Source: Thereva unica (Eukaryota; Arthropoda; Insecta; Diptera; Therevidae). From it: a DNA stretch of 64,000 nucleotides. Location: the NCBI GenBank assembly GCA_949987705.1, contig OX465281.1:137130876-137194875 (forward strand), in the 5' to 3' direction. Under the pieces are notes generated by a model, which was not told the DNA's origin, did no database searches, and saw only the letters and a program-made list of their open reading frames with translations. Below are positions 22,836 through 34,761 of the stretch, piece after piece (position 1 is the stretch's first letter; each line of letters begins with the position of its first letter). A program made the position numbers and the translations under genes.

Positions 22836-22921
22836 TGTTAGTTGAGATCTATGTAGGTTGATCTCCATATGCAGACCAGGCATGCATATGCGCTTCGTGT
22901 TTTATTTATTCTGGAACTGAC

Positions 22922-23352
22922 GCACAGTGGGGCTCGCTCATAGAAGCTTCTGCTCAAAACTCAATTTTCAAAATGTGGAAATTTTTCAAAAAATTGTTAT
23001 CATTGTAGTTGTAATAATGTATAAAATCACGTGTAAAAATATTAAGTCGCTGACTGCTATGAATCATCGAGCGCATGAGCATAAAGTTCATAGTTTAGGC
23101 AAAATAATACTTCTGCGAAAAAGGCATGCCAGTTTATGCGCGCTATAAAAACATTAATTTCTAACGTTTAACGATAAAATCTATGGAAGTGTATAATGAA
23201 GGTGATCAAGAAAGGTATGTTGATTCTTATATAATTTTGTATTATATTATAAGTTCATTGGTTTATGATACAGGGCTTTCAATTTGAGGTAGTGTGTATT
23301 TTTTTGTATGGGGTTTTTAAAATGACATTTTCTCTAAAATACGCAAAGTTCT
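22922..23352. repeat. 431-bp dispersed repeat, copy 1
   Basis: Starts GCACAGTGGGGCTCG and ends ACGCAAAGTTCT. The second copy is at 42516-42946, highly similar throughout. The short open frames in the two copies correspond but carry no recognisable domain. Confidence 0.9.
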
Positions 23353-23429
23353 ATTTTTGAACCTCTTTTTATTATAAACGGAAGGCTTTGTATATTAGTT
23401 AATCGAAAAAATTAGCAATAGAACAATCA

Positions 23430-23650
23430 CAATGGTGAATGTAGATTGACCGAGCCTCATAGTCTACGAAAGTAAGGTAACGGGGTGATCGTAATTCAAT
23501 AGACTGCTCCACTATGGTTCTCAAGGTGTTAATATGATCTATTCAGGAGCAACCCTGTCTGAATCTATCCGGCTGTTTTCAAAGTGTTCGGTCTACGCCT
23601 CTATTTCCTTGATAATAATATGTAGGACAAGACTTGACCCACAATAGATA
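23430..23650 (-). pseudogene. LINE B reverse-transcriptase fragment
   Basis: On the minus strand, broken frames read DHINTLRTIVEQS-like and LTFVDYE-like segments. These match the RT fragment at 36350-36505 and, after it, 39001 onward. It is degraded, with several stops. Confidence 0.6.
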
Positions 23651-23886
23651 ATAGACAGATGCCTTTCCAATTGTCACATATTTCTAGGTCCCCCGGAAAA
23701 GTAAACGATTTCACCATAATCGACATCACAACAATTGAGAAATTCTTGGAATTTGCGATCACGGGGTTTGATTATATAAAATTTACAATCTTGACGACAG
23801 TTATTATTTAAGGCTAGGGTTATAAGTTAAGGCTGCGACAAATATTTAACTTCCTGTTAATTGGAAAAAATTGTGTTTTCATGTCA

Positions 23887-24202
23887 GGGGCCTTATTCTC
23901 TATTACAATACTCAAATGCTTTTCACTCGAAACTGATATCCGAAACTAAAATGCTTCCGTATTCCCTATTACAATATTGCTTCCTCTCGTAGAAATGTCC
24001 CCGAAAGAAAAGAAAATGAGCGCAAGAGCTTTCAATTGTATCGCTCACACCTAAAATTTTATAAATTGCTCGATTACCCTTGAGCTTTCGAGTAAAAATC
24101 TAACAATATTGTTACAGTTTCGAGACAGTTTTGTAATATAGAATACCATTTTGGCAGTTTCGAGAAAAATTCTCACAATATTGTAATAGGGAATAAGGCC
24201 CC
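23887..24202. mobile_element. 316-bp MITE, GGGGCCTTATTC ends
   Basis: Left GGGGCCTTATTCTCTATTAC is mirrored by the right end, complement GGGGCCTTATTCCCTATTAC. The motif TTCCCTATTACAATATT recurs inside at about 23961. No clear target duplication. A short relative is at 53863-53985. Confidence 0.78.
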
Positions 24203-24539
24203 AGATCTATTTTAGAATTAAAAACTTAATAGGGGTATTCACCCAAAAAGGTAAATTTACATTTTCGTATTTGAGTTGAGAGTGAACACCCCTATGTTAA
24301 ACCATGTAATTCGCCGTGTAATTTACCGCGCAATTTTGTCAATATAATTTGTAGACTACTTTGAAATTGATTTCTATTGCGGGCATTAAAATTTAACTCT
24401 GAAGATGCCGAAATGCAGTAAGAAAAGAAAATTGATCAAAGCTCTAATAAAAGCAACGATTGATAATATAATTATGTTAGAGTTATTTGGAAGAAAAGAT
24501 ATCGTTCATTAGACCCTATTATTTTTATCTTTTTGTTTT

Positions 24540-25410
24540 AGAGAATAATGCACAACAAAAAGAAGAGGAAATATTATATGACTTTACTTTTTCCATTGTT
24601 GTGGCTGAACATTTTAAATATGCAGTGCCATTCGTTCTTCAATCTGTGGCAAAATCGCAAGATTACATACTGAATATTTTGCCAAATATGGACGAGAACC
24701 GATTTAGAGAAATTACACGAATTAATTGGCGTAATTTCAAAGTCATTCTGGATTTGATTAGAGATGATATCCTTTTCAATGGACCACGGCCTTGCAGACA
24801 AATGAAATTCAATTGATAATTCTTAGGAATCGACAGGGCTCTTACAGCGTAGGAGCTTCAATAAGCAAAGTTGCTGCTTTGTTTGGAATCGGAGATGGGG
24901 GAACACTTACCAAAATGACTAACAGAATATTTGAAGCTATTTTAAAAATAAAGAACAAGTTTCTGTTTTGGCCAGATTTAAGAGATTGTCAACAAATTTT
25001 ACACAAACATTTCACGAGCTCCTTCTTTTTGTAGGATATGTTGATGGAGCATAAATTAAATTGGCCGAAAAGCCATCTAAGGGTCCAGAAACATATTTTT
25101 TCCGAAAACATATTTATGCCTTAAAAACGCAGGTAGTTTGTGAGCACGAAATTAAAATTCGCCACAGGAAGTGCTCACGATACTCACGATAGTAACATAT
25201 TCAACAACTGGGATTTTTCAATCAAATCCTTGGAATTCTTTACTGGTTTTGAGTATTTAGTGGCGGATAGTGTCTATAAATTAACACCTACTGTCATAAC
25301 TCCTTTCAGAATAAACTCAAATCAAAGGACTCTTAAGAGAGAGCTGGTTTTAATAAACATCTTAGCTAGTGTGGTATTAGGATCGAACACTGTTTTGGTC
25401 TCATGAAAGG
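24540..25410 (+). pseudogene. PIF/Harbinger transposase (DDE_Tnp_4 type), inactivated
   Basis: Three frames carry the family's blocks in order: an N-terminal part ending near 24816 (RFREITRINWRNFKVILDLI); VAALFGIGDGGTLTKMTNRI and KNKFLFWPDL (24792-25034); GYVDGA near 25033 with the likely first catalytic Asp; then GSAHDTHDSNIF and EYLVADSVYKLTPTVITPFR (25140-25406) with the likely second Asp. At least two frameshifts and several stops make it non-functional. It would have cut and joined transposon ends in the nucleus. Confidence 0.88.
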
Positions 25411-25521
25411 AGAGATTTAACAGCACTTTCATAATTAATTCGTTATATCACCGAAATACTTGTTCAAATTGATAGAACGACAACTGATTCAATTTATTTA
25501 CACACCCGAGTAAATAGCTTA

Positions 25522-25853
25522 GGGGCATGATACACGGGTCAACATGTTGATCAACAGGAGCTTTTTCTGAGCAGTTCGTTGGCAAGGAAGGGTAAGGTGA
25601 AGTTTGTGGTGTTGACTGAAACTAGAAACGATTTCTATTTTTCCTCCAGTTGCATGACAAATTTTTATGTATGCGTAACTGTCAAGCGATTCTGGGTGAA
25701 AATGATTTGGAATGCACACCCACACATATGAAATCGCAATATTATTATACAGAGTGTTGAGTGTTTGTAGCGTGTTGAGTCGTGTATCATCTCCGTTCAA
25801 CAAACTCACAGTGTGTTTGTGTTGCGTAAACACGTTGACTCGTGTATTATCCC
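25522..25853. mobile_element. ~330-bp MITE nested in Harbinger element
   Basis: Inverted ends: GGGGCATGATACACGGGTCA at the left and the complement of GGGATAATACACGAGTCAAC at the right. Boundaries are approximate and no target duplication is certain. Confidence 0.65.
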
Positions 25854-25992
25854 ACTAACTCGTTGATCCAGTGGGTTAAATTTACTCGACCCAAGTAGCC
25901 GAATTCCCATATAGACATTTACATGGTGGAGTAAGTTTTCTTGATTTACGCCGTTTACATGCAATACTTAGCGTTAAGTGAATACCCCTAAT

Positions 25993-26830
25993 GTTTTTAC
26001 AAATAAACAAAAGTACTGCGTAAAGTTTATGAATTTGAAATTCACTGTGTTTTCATTTGCTTGTGGGCCGCATTGATGCTTGACGAGGGCCGCATGTTGG
26101 ACAACCTTGGGTGAAATAGATCACATCTTGTAACAGTCAGACTTAAAACAGGGGTACACAGTTTTTATACCTAGTCAAAATAGTCATTGAAATGCAGCAT
26201 AAATCGAGAATAGCTAAAAATTGGAACAGCCCTTAAAAACATCCTTATAAATGAAAATTCGAATTTCTCCAACGATCAAAATGTGGTGGGAGCAAAATGT
26301 CAAAAAATCAGCCTGCAAATATGTATCTCTTAAACGCTAGGTCGTATCATAAAATAGTTTTTACAAAATTTTGAAGTTATGTGATTATTACCGTACTGAT
26401 TTCAGTTCGTGAGATATCACCGTTTTGAAGATAAAAAATACGCATATGTTCTCAGAGGTAGTCCCGTCAGCTTAACCCGTTAATAATAGGGTCCCATAAA
26501 TCCGCTTAAGTCTGGTCTTCACCTTATTCATCTGGTAGTTTGGCACTGCCTGCGCCAAAGCCTTGTTGACTGGCTAGCGGGATTACCTGTTTAAAGAGGC
26601 ATAACCAGGCTCGTCAGCCACATCACCTTGCGTGGCCCCGAGCTCGGGCTAAAATATGTTTGTGGGCCCGCCCCTTCAGGATATTGAAATTTCAAAAAAT
26701 CTATGACTAAACATTTGTGGTAAGAATAAGTGGTAAAAACATAGAACAAAGACTGAACGCTCGGTTCTTTATTGGCGGATGAACCTAAAGTTACTTAGTG
26801 TAGCCTAGAATGAACAGGTCTTGTGTAGAC
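25993..26830. other. Unassigned; one relatively GC-rich block
   Basis: 26160-26460 resembles the RT-free repeat type with GTTCGTGAGATATCACCG (compare 34950 and 35340). 26500-26660 is GC-richer and unassigned. I checked it for a SINE-like promoter and saw no convincing A and B boxes. Confidence 0.35.
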
Positions 26831-26831
26831 A

Positions 26832-27249
26832 CCCAGTGGGAAATGGAGTGCTCTAAGGACAATGGAGGAGCACTCCCATGGAAGCATGGAGTGCTCTCTT
26901 TCGGCTCCCTCTCCATATATTTTTTAACATTAGATGTCCGCCTAGGCTAGCACTCCATTTGAGCTCCCATAGGAGCACTCCTGCAACGATATAGTTGGAG
27001 ACAAAAAGGAGCATTATAGAGCTTTTTTAAATATCTATAGTAGAGGTCAACATTAAAGTACCATAAGAATTTTTCAGTAATTTTACGTTTTCAGTATAAT
27101 AATGAGTCATCGCATCAATACAATTTTGAGTTTTGAGCTTGGGCTATTCAATTTCTTTCAATAACTCCAATAATGCTCCCTTGGGAGTCCATTGAGAGCC
27201 CTCCAACTTCCCTCCCTTTGGGACTGCTTCCTATTTTTCCCGCTGGGCA
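26832..27249. mobile_element. Possible third CCCAGTGGG-family element
   Basis: Begins CCCAGTGGGAAATGGAGTGC and may end at CCCGCTGGG (27241-27249). Internal GGAGCACTCC motifs match the family at 27588 and 39338. The right boundary is uncertain. Confidence 0.45.
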
Positions 27250-27520
27250 AGGCCGTGTGCTTAGCTCTGGCTCATTGGACGTGGTTGGTACTGAGTTGGG
27301 ACCGCTGGACAAAACTGCTGTTGACGCTCGCGTTTTGAAGGATGAAAAGGCAATTGCAAAAGGTGAACAAAAATTCAAAATGATAAAAAATTATGAGTCA
27401 CGTTTAAATCATTGCGTGATATTATCAATAGAACAAGAGATGGCAGATAATATACAATATAATGATGACATCGACGACTTTGCGAAAATGGAAGCAAGAA
27501 AAATAGTGTTTACTATTTAA
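27250..27520 (+). pseudogene. Coding-like segment, unknown family
   Basis: An open frame (in-frame from 27173) reads SSGSLDVVGTELG, then LKDEKAIAKGEQKFKMIKN and an acidic end before TAA at 27518. SLDVVG recurs at about 63708, and the KAIAKGEQ block resembles DNA at 39585-39615 and 27840-27865. No known domain was recognised. It may be a host-gene exon captured by a repeat, or chance. Confidence 0.35.
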
Positions 27521-28510
27521 ATGTGATGAGTAGAAGAATCCATACCTATACACACATAACATATATTTTAGCGTGCTGCGACCTCGTCCCAGTGGGAAAA
27601 ATTGGGAGCGATGCACAGGGGAGTGTACTTGGAGCACTCTCAAGGGAGCTTTCTTGGAGTTTTCATAAATTTTATATAAAAAAAGAAAACGGGCAATTAT
27701 CCTCATGCCCATAAAATGTGACATTAGCAAACTCAATAGCCCGGCTCTCGTTCGATACGGAGGACAAGCAGCTTTGGAAGTTGATAGAGTTTAGTTGGGG
27801 GACTGCTTTTGTAAAGCCACTCTCGGGCTTGGAAAGAAAAAGGCGATTGCAAAAGATAAATAAAATAAAAGCTTTTCGATACCGGATTACATACCCACAG
27901 GCGCCCATGAATATTTCTTTTTTAAAAAGCTTTTTTATAATGCTCCACATTGATTATCTATAAGTAGATGCGTAATCATGGGACCTGCGACGATGGCGGG
28001 TGTTCGTGTTTGGCGGCGCTGGCGTCTGTTTTCTTTTTGCGGTTTGGTCTTTCGGTAAAACTTGCAAGATTTGGAAGTTTTGGTTCGGAGTTTCGATAAT
28101 ATATAATAAAAAAGCTGAGGGCTTTCGATGTTGTAAATAAACTGTACATAAGAAGGTATTTTCTTGGAACATTAAAATGTTGGCTGGGGCGCGGTGCCGT
28201 ATACAAATTTGAGATATTGAATCTCATGATTTTTCAGTTTTCGGACTTTTTGATTTTATGAGACTTATGTATTTGCATGTTAGCGAAAAGTCCATTTGCA
28301 ACGCAAAGGAATGGGATGGGGAGGGGTGTCGAAACACCATTTTGAAACTATTTCTCTTCATGTTTTTTGGTGGCTGATTATGAAAATCAGCAGGAAATTT
28401 TAGGACTGCAATAAAATATGTTTGTCACCCTTATAAATACAGTCCTTTTTAAGGATACGGATAATTATAATAATCAAATTAAATGCACTCTTTTTAAATT
28501 CTTTTATTTA

Positions 28511-29048
28511 ACTTACACTGTTTGTCGTCAAATCTTGGAAGTTAAATTTGACCCACTTCCCGGTTTCGGATAGAGCTGAAATTTTGCATACACGTTTAGT
28601 TTGGATGACAATGCAATCTGGCCATTTTGTAAAAATATGAAGATGGCGGTTCCAAAATGGCGCCCAATTTTTGAAATTGTGCTCCGCGGCCTTCTGACAT
28701 AGGTATCAAATGAAAGGATATGACAGGTAGAACACAATAAGCTATGTGGCGTCATTCCAAATTCAAAATGGCGGCCAACACTTACACTGTTTGTCGTCAA
28801 ATCTTGGAAGTTAAATTTGACCCACTTCCCGGTTTCGGATAGAGCTGAAATTTTGCATACACGTTTAGTTTGGATGACAATGCAATCTGGCCATTTTGTA
28901 AAAATATCAAGATGGCGGTTCCAAAATGGCGGCCGATTTTTGAAATTATGCTCCGCGGCCCTCTGACATGGGTATCAAATGAAAGGATATGACAGGTAGA
29001 ACACAATAAGCTATGTGGCGTCATTCCAAATTCAAAAGGGCGGCCAAC
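28511..29048. repeat. Two 269-bp tandem repeats plus partial third
   Basis: Unit starts CTTACACTGTTTGTCGTCAA at 28511 and 28780. A diverged third piece is at about 29411-29580. The minus-strand frames of 90 and 75 codons are just the same repeat read twice, so not independent genes. The motif AAAATGGCGGCC recurs. Confidence 0.93.
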
Positions 29049-29598
29049 ACTAAATTGCGGAAAGCTTATAATATACTAAAAAGTAGAAAATATAACCGAT
29101 CAACTTCCAATTTTGCACACACTCGTAGTTCGGGTGGTTAATGTGTATGAATGATGAGATGAATAGTTGAGTTAAGGGTGAGTTGATAATAAAGAAGCAA
29201 TACACGTTACAAAAAATCACAAACAAACACAGAGATGCTGCTGTCAACTAAATTCAACTACTCAAATACTGAACTCATGTCCGTATGCATAATTTCAACT
29301 AAACCCAGGTAGCAGAGCTGAGTCGAGTTCAGTCAACCTTAACCCAACTCGACTTCCGTTTACATGTAGTTAGACTTGGGTTCAACTTGAGTTCAACTCT
29401 TCATGTATAAGTACTAAATGCAATCTGACCTTTTTGTAAAAAAATCAAGAAGACGGTTCCGAGATGGCGGCCGTTTTTGCAATTATGTTCCACCGAGCCC
29501 ACGACATGGGTATCAAATGAATACAGTAAACTGTGTGACGTAATTTTAAATCTAATAGAATTGCCATCATAAAATGGCGGAATACATATAATAAACTA

Positions 29599-30016
29599 AA
29601 AAGTAGAAAAAAAATAAATGGTTAAAAAATTTTTTTAAAAAAAATTCTTTTAATTAACTAAAAAATGTACTGAAAAGTAAAAAATAAAAAATATTTTAAA
29701 GAAAGCGTGAAATTTCAATTTTAATGAAAAAGTTAATTAAAAGAATGGCGCATTTTTCATCAAAAATTGAAAATATAACTGTAAATCGCGTGAGATTTAC
29801 AATAACCCTCAATTTTTTGCTTTGTTAATTTCAAATTCTAACAAAAATTTTTGATGAAAAATGCGCCATTCTTTTAATTAACTTTTTCATTAAAATTGAA
29901 ATTTCACGCTTTCTTTAAAATATTTTTTATTTTTTACTTTTCAGTACATTTTTTAGTTAATTAAAAGAATTTTTTTTTGAAAAATTTTTTTTAACCATTT
30001 ATTTTTTTTCTACTTT
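29599..30016. repeat. Long near-perfect palindrome inside element C
   Basis: The left arm (about 29599-29781) and right arm (about 29832-30016) are nearly exact reverse complements over ~180 bp. The central spacer of about 50 bp is at AACTGTAAATCGCGTGAGAT. Read-through RNA would fold into a long hairpin. Non-coding. Confidence 0.9.
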
Positions 30017-30688
30017 GAAAATGATTCAAATATTTTTATGTGTTTAAATTTTTTTTTGATGAAATAATATCAAAAATAAATTGGAAAATTTATTATAACC
30101 TCTTTTTCAATGCGGTGAACCACCCTTGAATCAAATCAAAATAAAAAAAAAACTTGAGAAATGTTGTACGATTTTTGAACAAATTTCCCAAAATAACTCT
30201 TGTACAACTAGTCCATTATTTAGTTTGTCATATCATGGTTCATTGTCTTGCAGTAAGATTAGTACAAGGGTGGAATAGGTTAACCATTATGATCGTTGGG
30301 AGGTGGAATTGACGAGGAATTCTGCGTTTGAATTCTGGGATGTTGTATGAGCTCGGAAATACTAACCGATTATTCCAGAATCCAGTTGTTCTTTTTAGAA
30401 ACGAATTCCTATTTTGTAGAGTGCCCGAAAAGAGGGCTGCAGGTGGAAGGAGTGAGACGAGTTATCTAATTTGGTGCTGAGGGAATAAGATTGCCGTGCA
30501 GTCAGGAGAGGGTTTATTTCGATGGTACTGAGATAGTGGCGATAGAATGTTGTATTTTTATCAAGTAATTTGTTGATCTACACAGGAAGCACCAAGATTT
30601 ATTGATTGTCAGTTCGCCTTCGACGATAACTTCGGAAGTTTACGGGATAAAACTGATAAAAGTGTTTAAATATTCTCCGTTTTTACAA

Positions 30689-31169
30689 CCCAGCGGGAAA
30701 TGTAATGGCTAGGTAAGCGAGGTGATAATGAGATGGACCTATTACCTTTGTGATGAAATAATAGCTTACTTTTTCATAGGGATGTCCTATGGCGGTAAGT
30801 ACTTACTGTAGGCATTACAAACGAGGACTTATTTCAGAGGTGAAGTGTATTAAGTGAATACATAGATTACCATGTAAGGCACGCAGAATAAAATTCTGGC
30901 TACCCTTTTTAGCATTAAAAACATTACTATCCAAAATAGACTCGAAATAGACTCAAGAAGAGAGGCAAAGAATAATAAAAGCACATCACATTTTCAACGA
31001 AAGTATTTCACAAGTAATTGCCTAGTCGGTTACCTAGCCATTACAATGTAAAGACCTCCATTTTACTAAATTTGCAGTAGAATTTTTCAATTACCATGTA
31101 AGCGGTTACACAAATCATTAATGAATTCTTGGGTTACCTGAGTAACCATTCGCTAGTTTTCCCGCTGGG
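30689..31169. mobile_element. CCCAGCGGG-ended element nested in C
   Basis: Ends CCCAGCGGGAAA / TTTTCCCGCTGGG. The subterminal GGCTAGGTAAGCG is weakly mirrored. The D counterpart (58793-59373) keeps about 100 bp (near 59040-59150) that this copy lacks. Confidence 0.65.
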
Positions 31170-32509
31170 AAGTAAAGCCTTTGATTTGTTACATATAGGG
31201 TGTTAGTAATACTCTATTTACAAATTTTATAGCGCCAAACTATTAGGAATCCAGGCATACGTGACAGACCCTGTACAAGCAGTTGCGGAAAAATTGTAAA
31301 GATGAGAGGATGAATATTAACAAAACCAGTTAATACTAAGTAAAGCCGGTTTATAGTACACTTCAGCCTGTCCCTGTTATGCTGTCTGTTAATTTTGGAA
31401 AGAAGGATTCAATTGTTTTACAGTTCCAGGATGATATATTTATGTGGATCTATCATTATAGCCAAGGTCCTAAATCCAAAGCAATGCCTGAATGCGAAAG
31501 GATCTTTTTGCTTTAAGGCCGTGAATTATGCCTACTGGGGACACCACGATATAAAAAACGCGCCCTGTACTCGACCTCTTAGGTGGTGTGGAAGAGAGTG
31601 CACAAGACTTATTATATTTATAAAGCACTTACAATTCCTGGTGCATTATAAATTTTAAAATATTCTTTTGGAGTAAAGTGCGACAGTTTAGCATGGAATG
31701 GTTTTACATAAAGAAAAATTTTACTTTTCCCATATCATTAAACATCAAATCTTAATGATGAGGCAAAATACTTCATTGCCTGGGATATTATATGATGAAA
31801 ACCTCTTCCATATGTAATTCAAAACTTTTTACTGAAATTTTCTCAGGCTCAACTTTTGGTCGAAAATAGAAAAATTTTTATATTCTGTACAAAGCAGAAA
31901 TTAAAATTTGCGGCACCGTATCCACCTGCAGACAAAAAAAAAATGATTTCATAAAAAAAAAAAAAAAAAATAAAAATCTTCCACGACTAAATTTTTCCCT
32001 AAACCTGAAAAATCGTTTTTAAACAACATAACAACAAAAATTCCGAAAATTTTGTCTCAAAGAACGGCCGGCGCAATCGCAAGTATCCCAATTCATGCGA
32101 TTGCTATATACCTACATGAATTCAAAAGTTCAATGTACATAAGCAGCGAAACCGATAGACAGCCAGATAGATGAGTCTCAGTTTTAACATGGATTTTTGA
32201 AATCAGTGTAAGTAAGGCCATCTATGTCCAAAGCCCGCAAACAAGGTTACGTATCTACTTATAGATAATCAATGTGCTCCAACAACGCGTTTTTGGGAGC
32301 TTAAAAACGTATGCAATGCAATGCAATGTTAAAAAGAATATAGAACGGGTATGGCAATGGGAGCACTCTATGCTCCTTTTGGAGCGCTCCAAGATGGCTC
32401 TTGGAGCACTCCTTTTTCCCACTGGGGTGTTTCAGGCTGTAGACTACTGTTGCTTGTCTTGTTGTATCATCCAAAAGTCCATTCGCTAGGCTCACTACCT
32501 TTTGCAGAC

Positions 32510-32630
32510 TACCCTTAACCTATCATATCCTTTTTATATTTTCTACTAGATATTGCACCATGACATGACGGACTGGTAATATAAAGGTTTATCCTAAGAT
32601 TAGACTTTCACACATAAAAAACGGTGTTTT
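32510..32630 (+). pseudogene. LINE A 3' end fragment
   Basis: ACTAGATATTGCACCATGAC... and CCTAAGATTAGACTTTCACA followed by A-rich sequence match the LINE A 3' untranslated region at 38910-38995. No coding part is present. Confidence 0.7.
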
Positions 32631-32844
32631 GTATACGACATCAGGCTTGCAATATCCTTTTTCTGCAAATCCTGTGTGGTTTATATTTTCAAGGGTATCC
32701 TGGATATATTTGAAAAAAAAAAAAAAAAAAATATTGTTTCAGAGAGGGAAGCTATCACCACTATTCACCATGATACCGGGTATTACGAAAAAAAGAAACT
32801 TGAGTGACTCCATTTAGAAGATATGTAGTTTCTAAGAACGAGAA
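32631..32844. repeat. 213-bp dispersed repeat, copy 1
   Basis: Starts GTATACGACATCAGGCTTGC and ends TTCTAAGAACGAGAAA. The second copy is at 36505-36714, almost identical apart from the A-run length. In both places it abuts LINE A sequence, on opposite sides. Confidence 0.92.
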
Positions 32845-34760
32845 AAATATTCTTCGTTTTGCAATTTACAGTTATTTTTTGTGAGTTATATTATTTATTT
32901 TTTTACTATAATTTTTACTGTAAACCCAAAACTGGTTCAGATAACATCATCTCCATATTTTAAATAAAACTTGATTAAAATATTAAAGAGAATGAATGCC
33001 GCTCTTCCAGTATTTCCTTAGCTTAGCTTTTCTTTGGACGTAATCCATTTTTTATATTCTGTAATTTTTACCACTATTAATAACAATTTTTATTCTCTTT
33101 TCAGAAGGTAAATTCAGTGGTTGCGTAAGTTTTTCATGATATTTTTGTTATCAAATATAGTTAAATTTTAATAATAGATAGCAAATAATTATGAACAATA
33201 CACAATAGTGACCTTTCTAGGCCTCTCAATATACGTCTACATCTATCCTATAATACTCGGTGGTCAAGTACTTAGGTGTTAAGGCACAAACAGATTGGGG
33301 GCGGCAGAATTCCCCATACATTTAATTTTTCCGCGCTGCTTGCCTATTGTGTCAGCGCATATGGTGGCCCGTGTATTTTAAAAGTTTTTTCTGTTACCAT
33401 CACCACCCGCCGCAGCACCAATCTGTTTGTCCTTTATACTTGAACCTAAACTCAACTGGAAACTTAATATTGAGGGAAGAGTCAGCAGGGCCTATATAGC
33501 TCTTTACTCATAAACAAAAATGCTCGGGAAACGAAGGGGGACTTAATTGAATGGTGGTATGGATGTGCATAGCTATCGCCATCCTCACATGTCAATCAAT
33601 AGTATGGTAGCCAGAATTAACAAAAGAGTGCAAATTGTGCCAACATAGCCACGGTCCAAATAGTGCATCACAACAGCATTGCGCGCAACGTTAAGGGTTG
33701 CCTTAAATACCATCTCCTGCCTTTTCTACAGATGGCGATGAAGCTTATGTTTGAACTCTGGAATAGAGTTTGGAAAGACTGACAGCAGAAGATTGCTACA
33801 CGCCGTAGATAGGATATCAACAATACTTTCATAATGTCAATGCATTTCTAAATTGTTGCTATGTCTCAAAAAATGTTGCATGAGGCCTCAACGAAAACCG
33901 CTTCAACAAACACATACAAATTTATAAAAATTTGCCACGCTTATCCCAAAGTAAAATATTATTGACAAAGTTCAAGTTCCCACAAATCTCCACTCCTTAA
34001 GTTGTAAGCCTGTTTTCTCATTGTTGCTTATTAAAATTAATTCTTATATAAAACTCCATAAGCGCCCCTAAAGCATTAAATTAATAAATTATCAAAAATT
34101 TATTCATTATGGCTCGTTTATGCCAATTCTTTTGTACATCGCGATGGTCAACACAATTTCTTACAAGCAATCAACTCAATGGCTCTCATTACGTCGTGAG
34201 TTCTTCTTATATATTTCCTTAATGCCATCCGTTTAAGGTCAATTAGATGGCAAAACGAGTTTGATTACGACACGAGGAAGTCACGGAGAGTCAAAAATAA
34301 AGGACATGGCCCATTTTTGTATGGGCGTTGGCATAGCTATCGAACTTAATGTACACCAATGATTTTTGGTGTTTTATATTCGTGAATACTGGTACATTAA
34401 TTTGCTATAAAGAAAAAATTCGAGGAACTTGTCATTGCAACAGTCTAGGCATAAACAGTTTTATTAAATCTTTTAATCAGATCGGTTTCAATAAGTGTAT
34501 AGATTATGATTTTGCTATTAAAAACCTTAAGGAGTTTTAAAATAACGAACAGTTGTGAATTATTACGGTTAACTGATATGGTTTTATAATTATTCAGCAT
34601 TTAAACAAAGTAATGGCCACCTGAATTAAGGATCTTTAACTGTATATTGAATAACATTTATTAAATTGTAGTCCAGTCGTCCAAAATTCGAATACAGACC
34701 TCTAATGAAATGTTAACTCACTAATCTTAATAGTTTTTAGTAAGTAGAATATGTCAAAAA
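32845..34760. other. Unassigned AT-rich stretch
   Basis: No recognisable gene or element boundaries. 34670-34750 resembles 22200-22275 (AAATGTTAACTCACTAAT), so at least part is repeat-derived. Confidence 0.4.
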
Positions 34761-34761
34761 A

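Larger units (their letters stand above)
24231..25989 (+). mobile_element. PIF/Harbinger transposon, degraded
   Basis: Ends AGGGGTATTCAC / GTGAATACCCCT with a 3-bp duplication AAT (24228-24230, 25990-25992). It encodes a broken Harbinger-type transposase (24540-25410) and carries a nested MITE (25522-25853). At 1.76 kb it is shorter than two-gene autonomous elements, and no Myb-like partner is seen. Confidence 0.88.
27948..32274. mobile_element. Element C, 4.3-kb non-autonomous transposon, 7-bp TSD TGCTCCA
   Basis: Ends CATTGATTATCTATAAGTAG and its complement, flanked by TGCTCCA (27941-27947, 32275-32281). The empty site is seen in the paralogous MITE at about 39696 (TGCTCCT). It matches element D (57406-60745) over 27948-28495 and 30010-32274. 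The extra middle (28496-30005) holds tandem repeats and a long hairpin absent from D. It contains a nested CCCAGCGGG element (30689-31169). No transposase is visible. The 7-bp duplication would fit P/Galileo-like enzymes, unproven. Confidence 0.88.
27588..32426. mobile_element. CCCAGTGGG-family MITE interrupted by element C
   Basis: Left end CCCAGTGGGAAAAATTGGGA, right end complement CCCAGTGGGAAAAAGGAGTG. Removing element C and one TGCTCCA leaves about 505 bp that aligns along its length with the uninterrupted copy at 39338-39817. The interior carries the GGCTCTCGTTCGATACGG segment also seen at 39493 and, diverged, at 63683. Confidence 0.78.

Noticed and set aside
26500..26660. SINE or tRNA-like gene
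   Set aside because: GC-richer block, but no convincing A-box/B-box pair or cloverleaf.
28528..29024. Two similar minus-strand proteins of 90 and 75 residues
   Set aside because: They are the same frame read through a 269-bp tandem repeat; no domain and no independent support.
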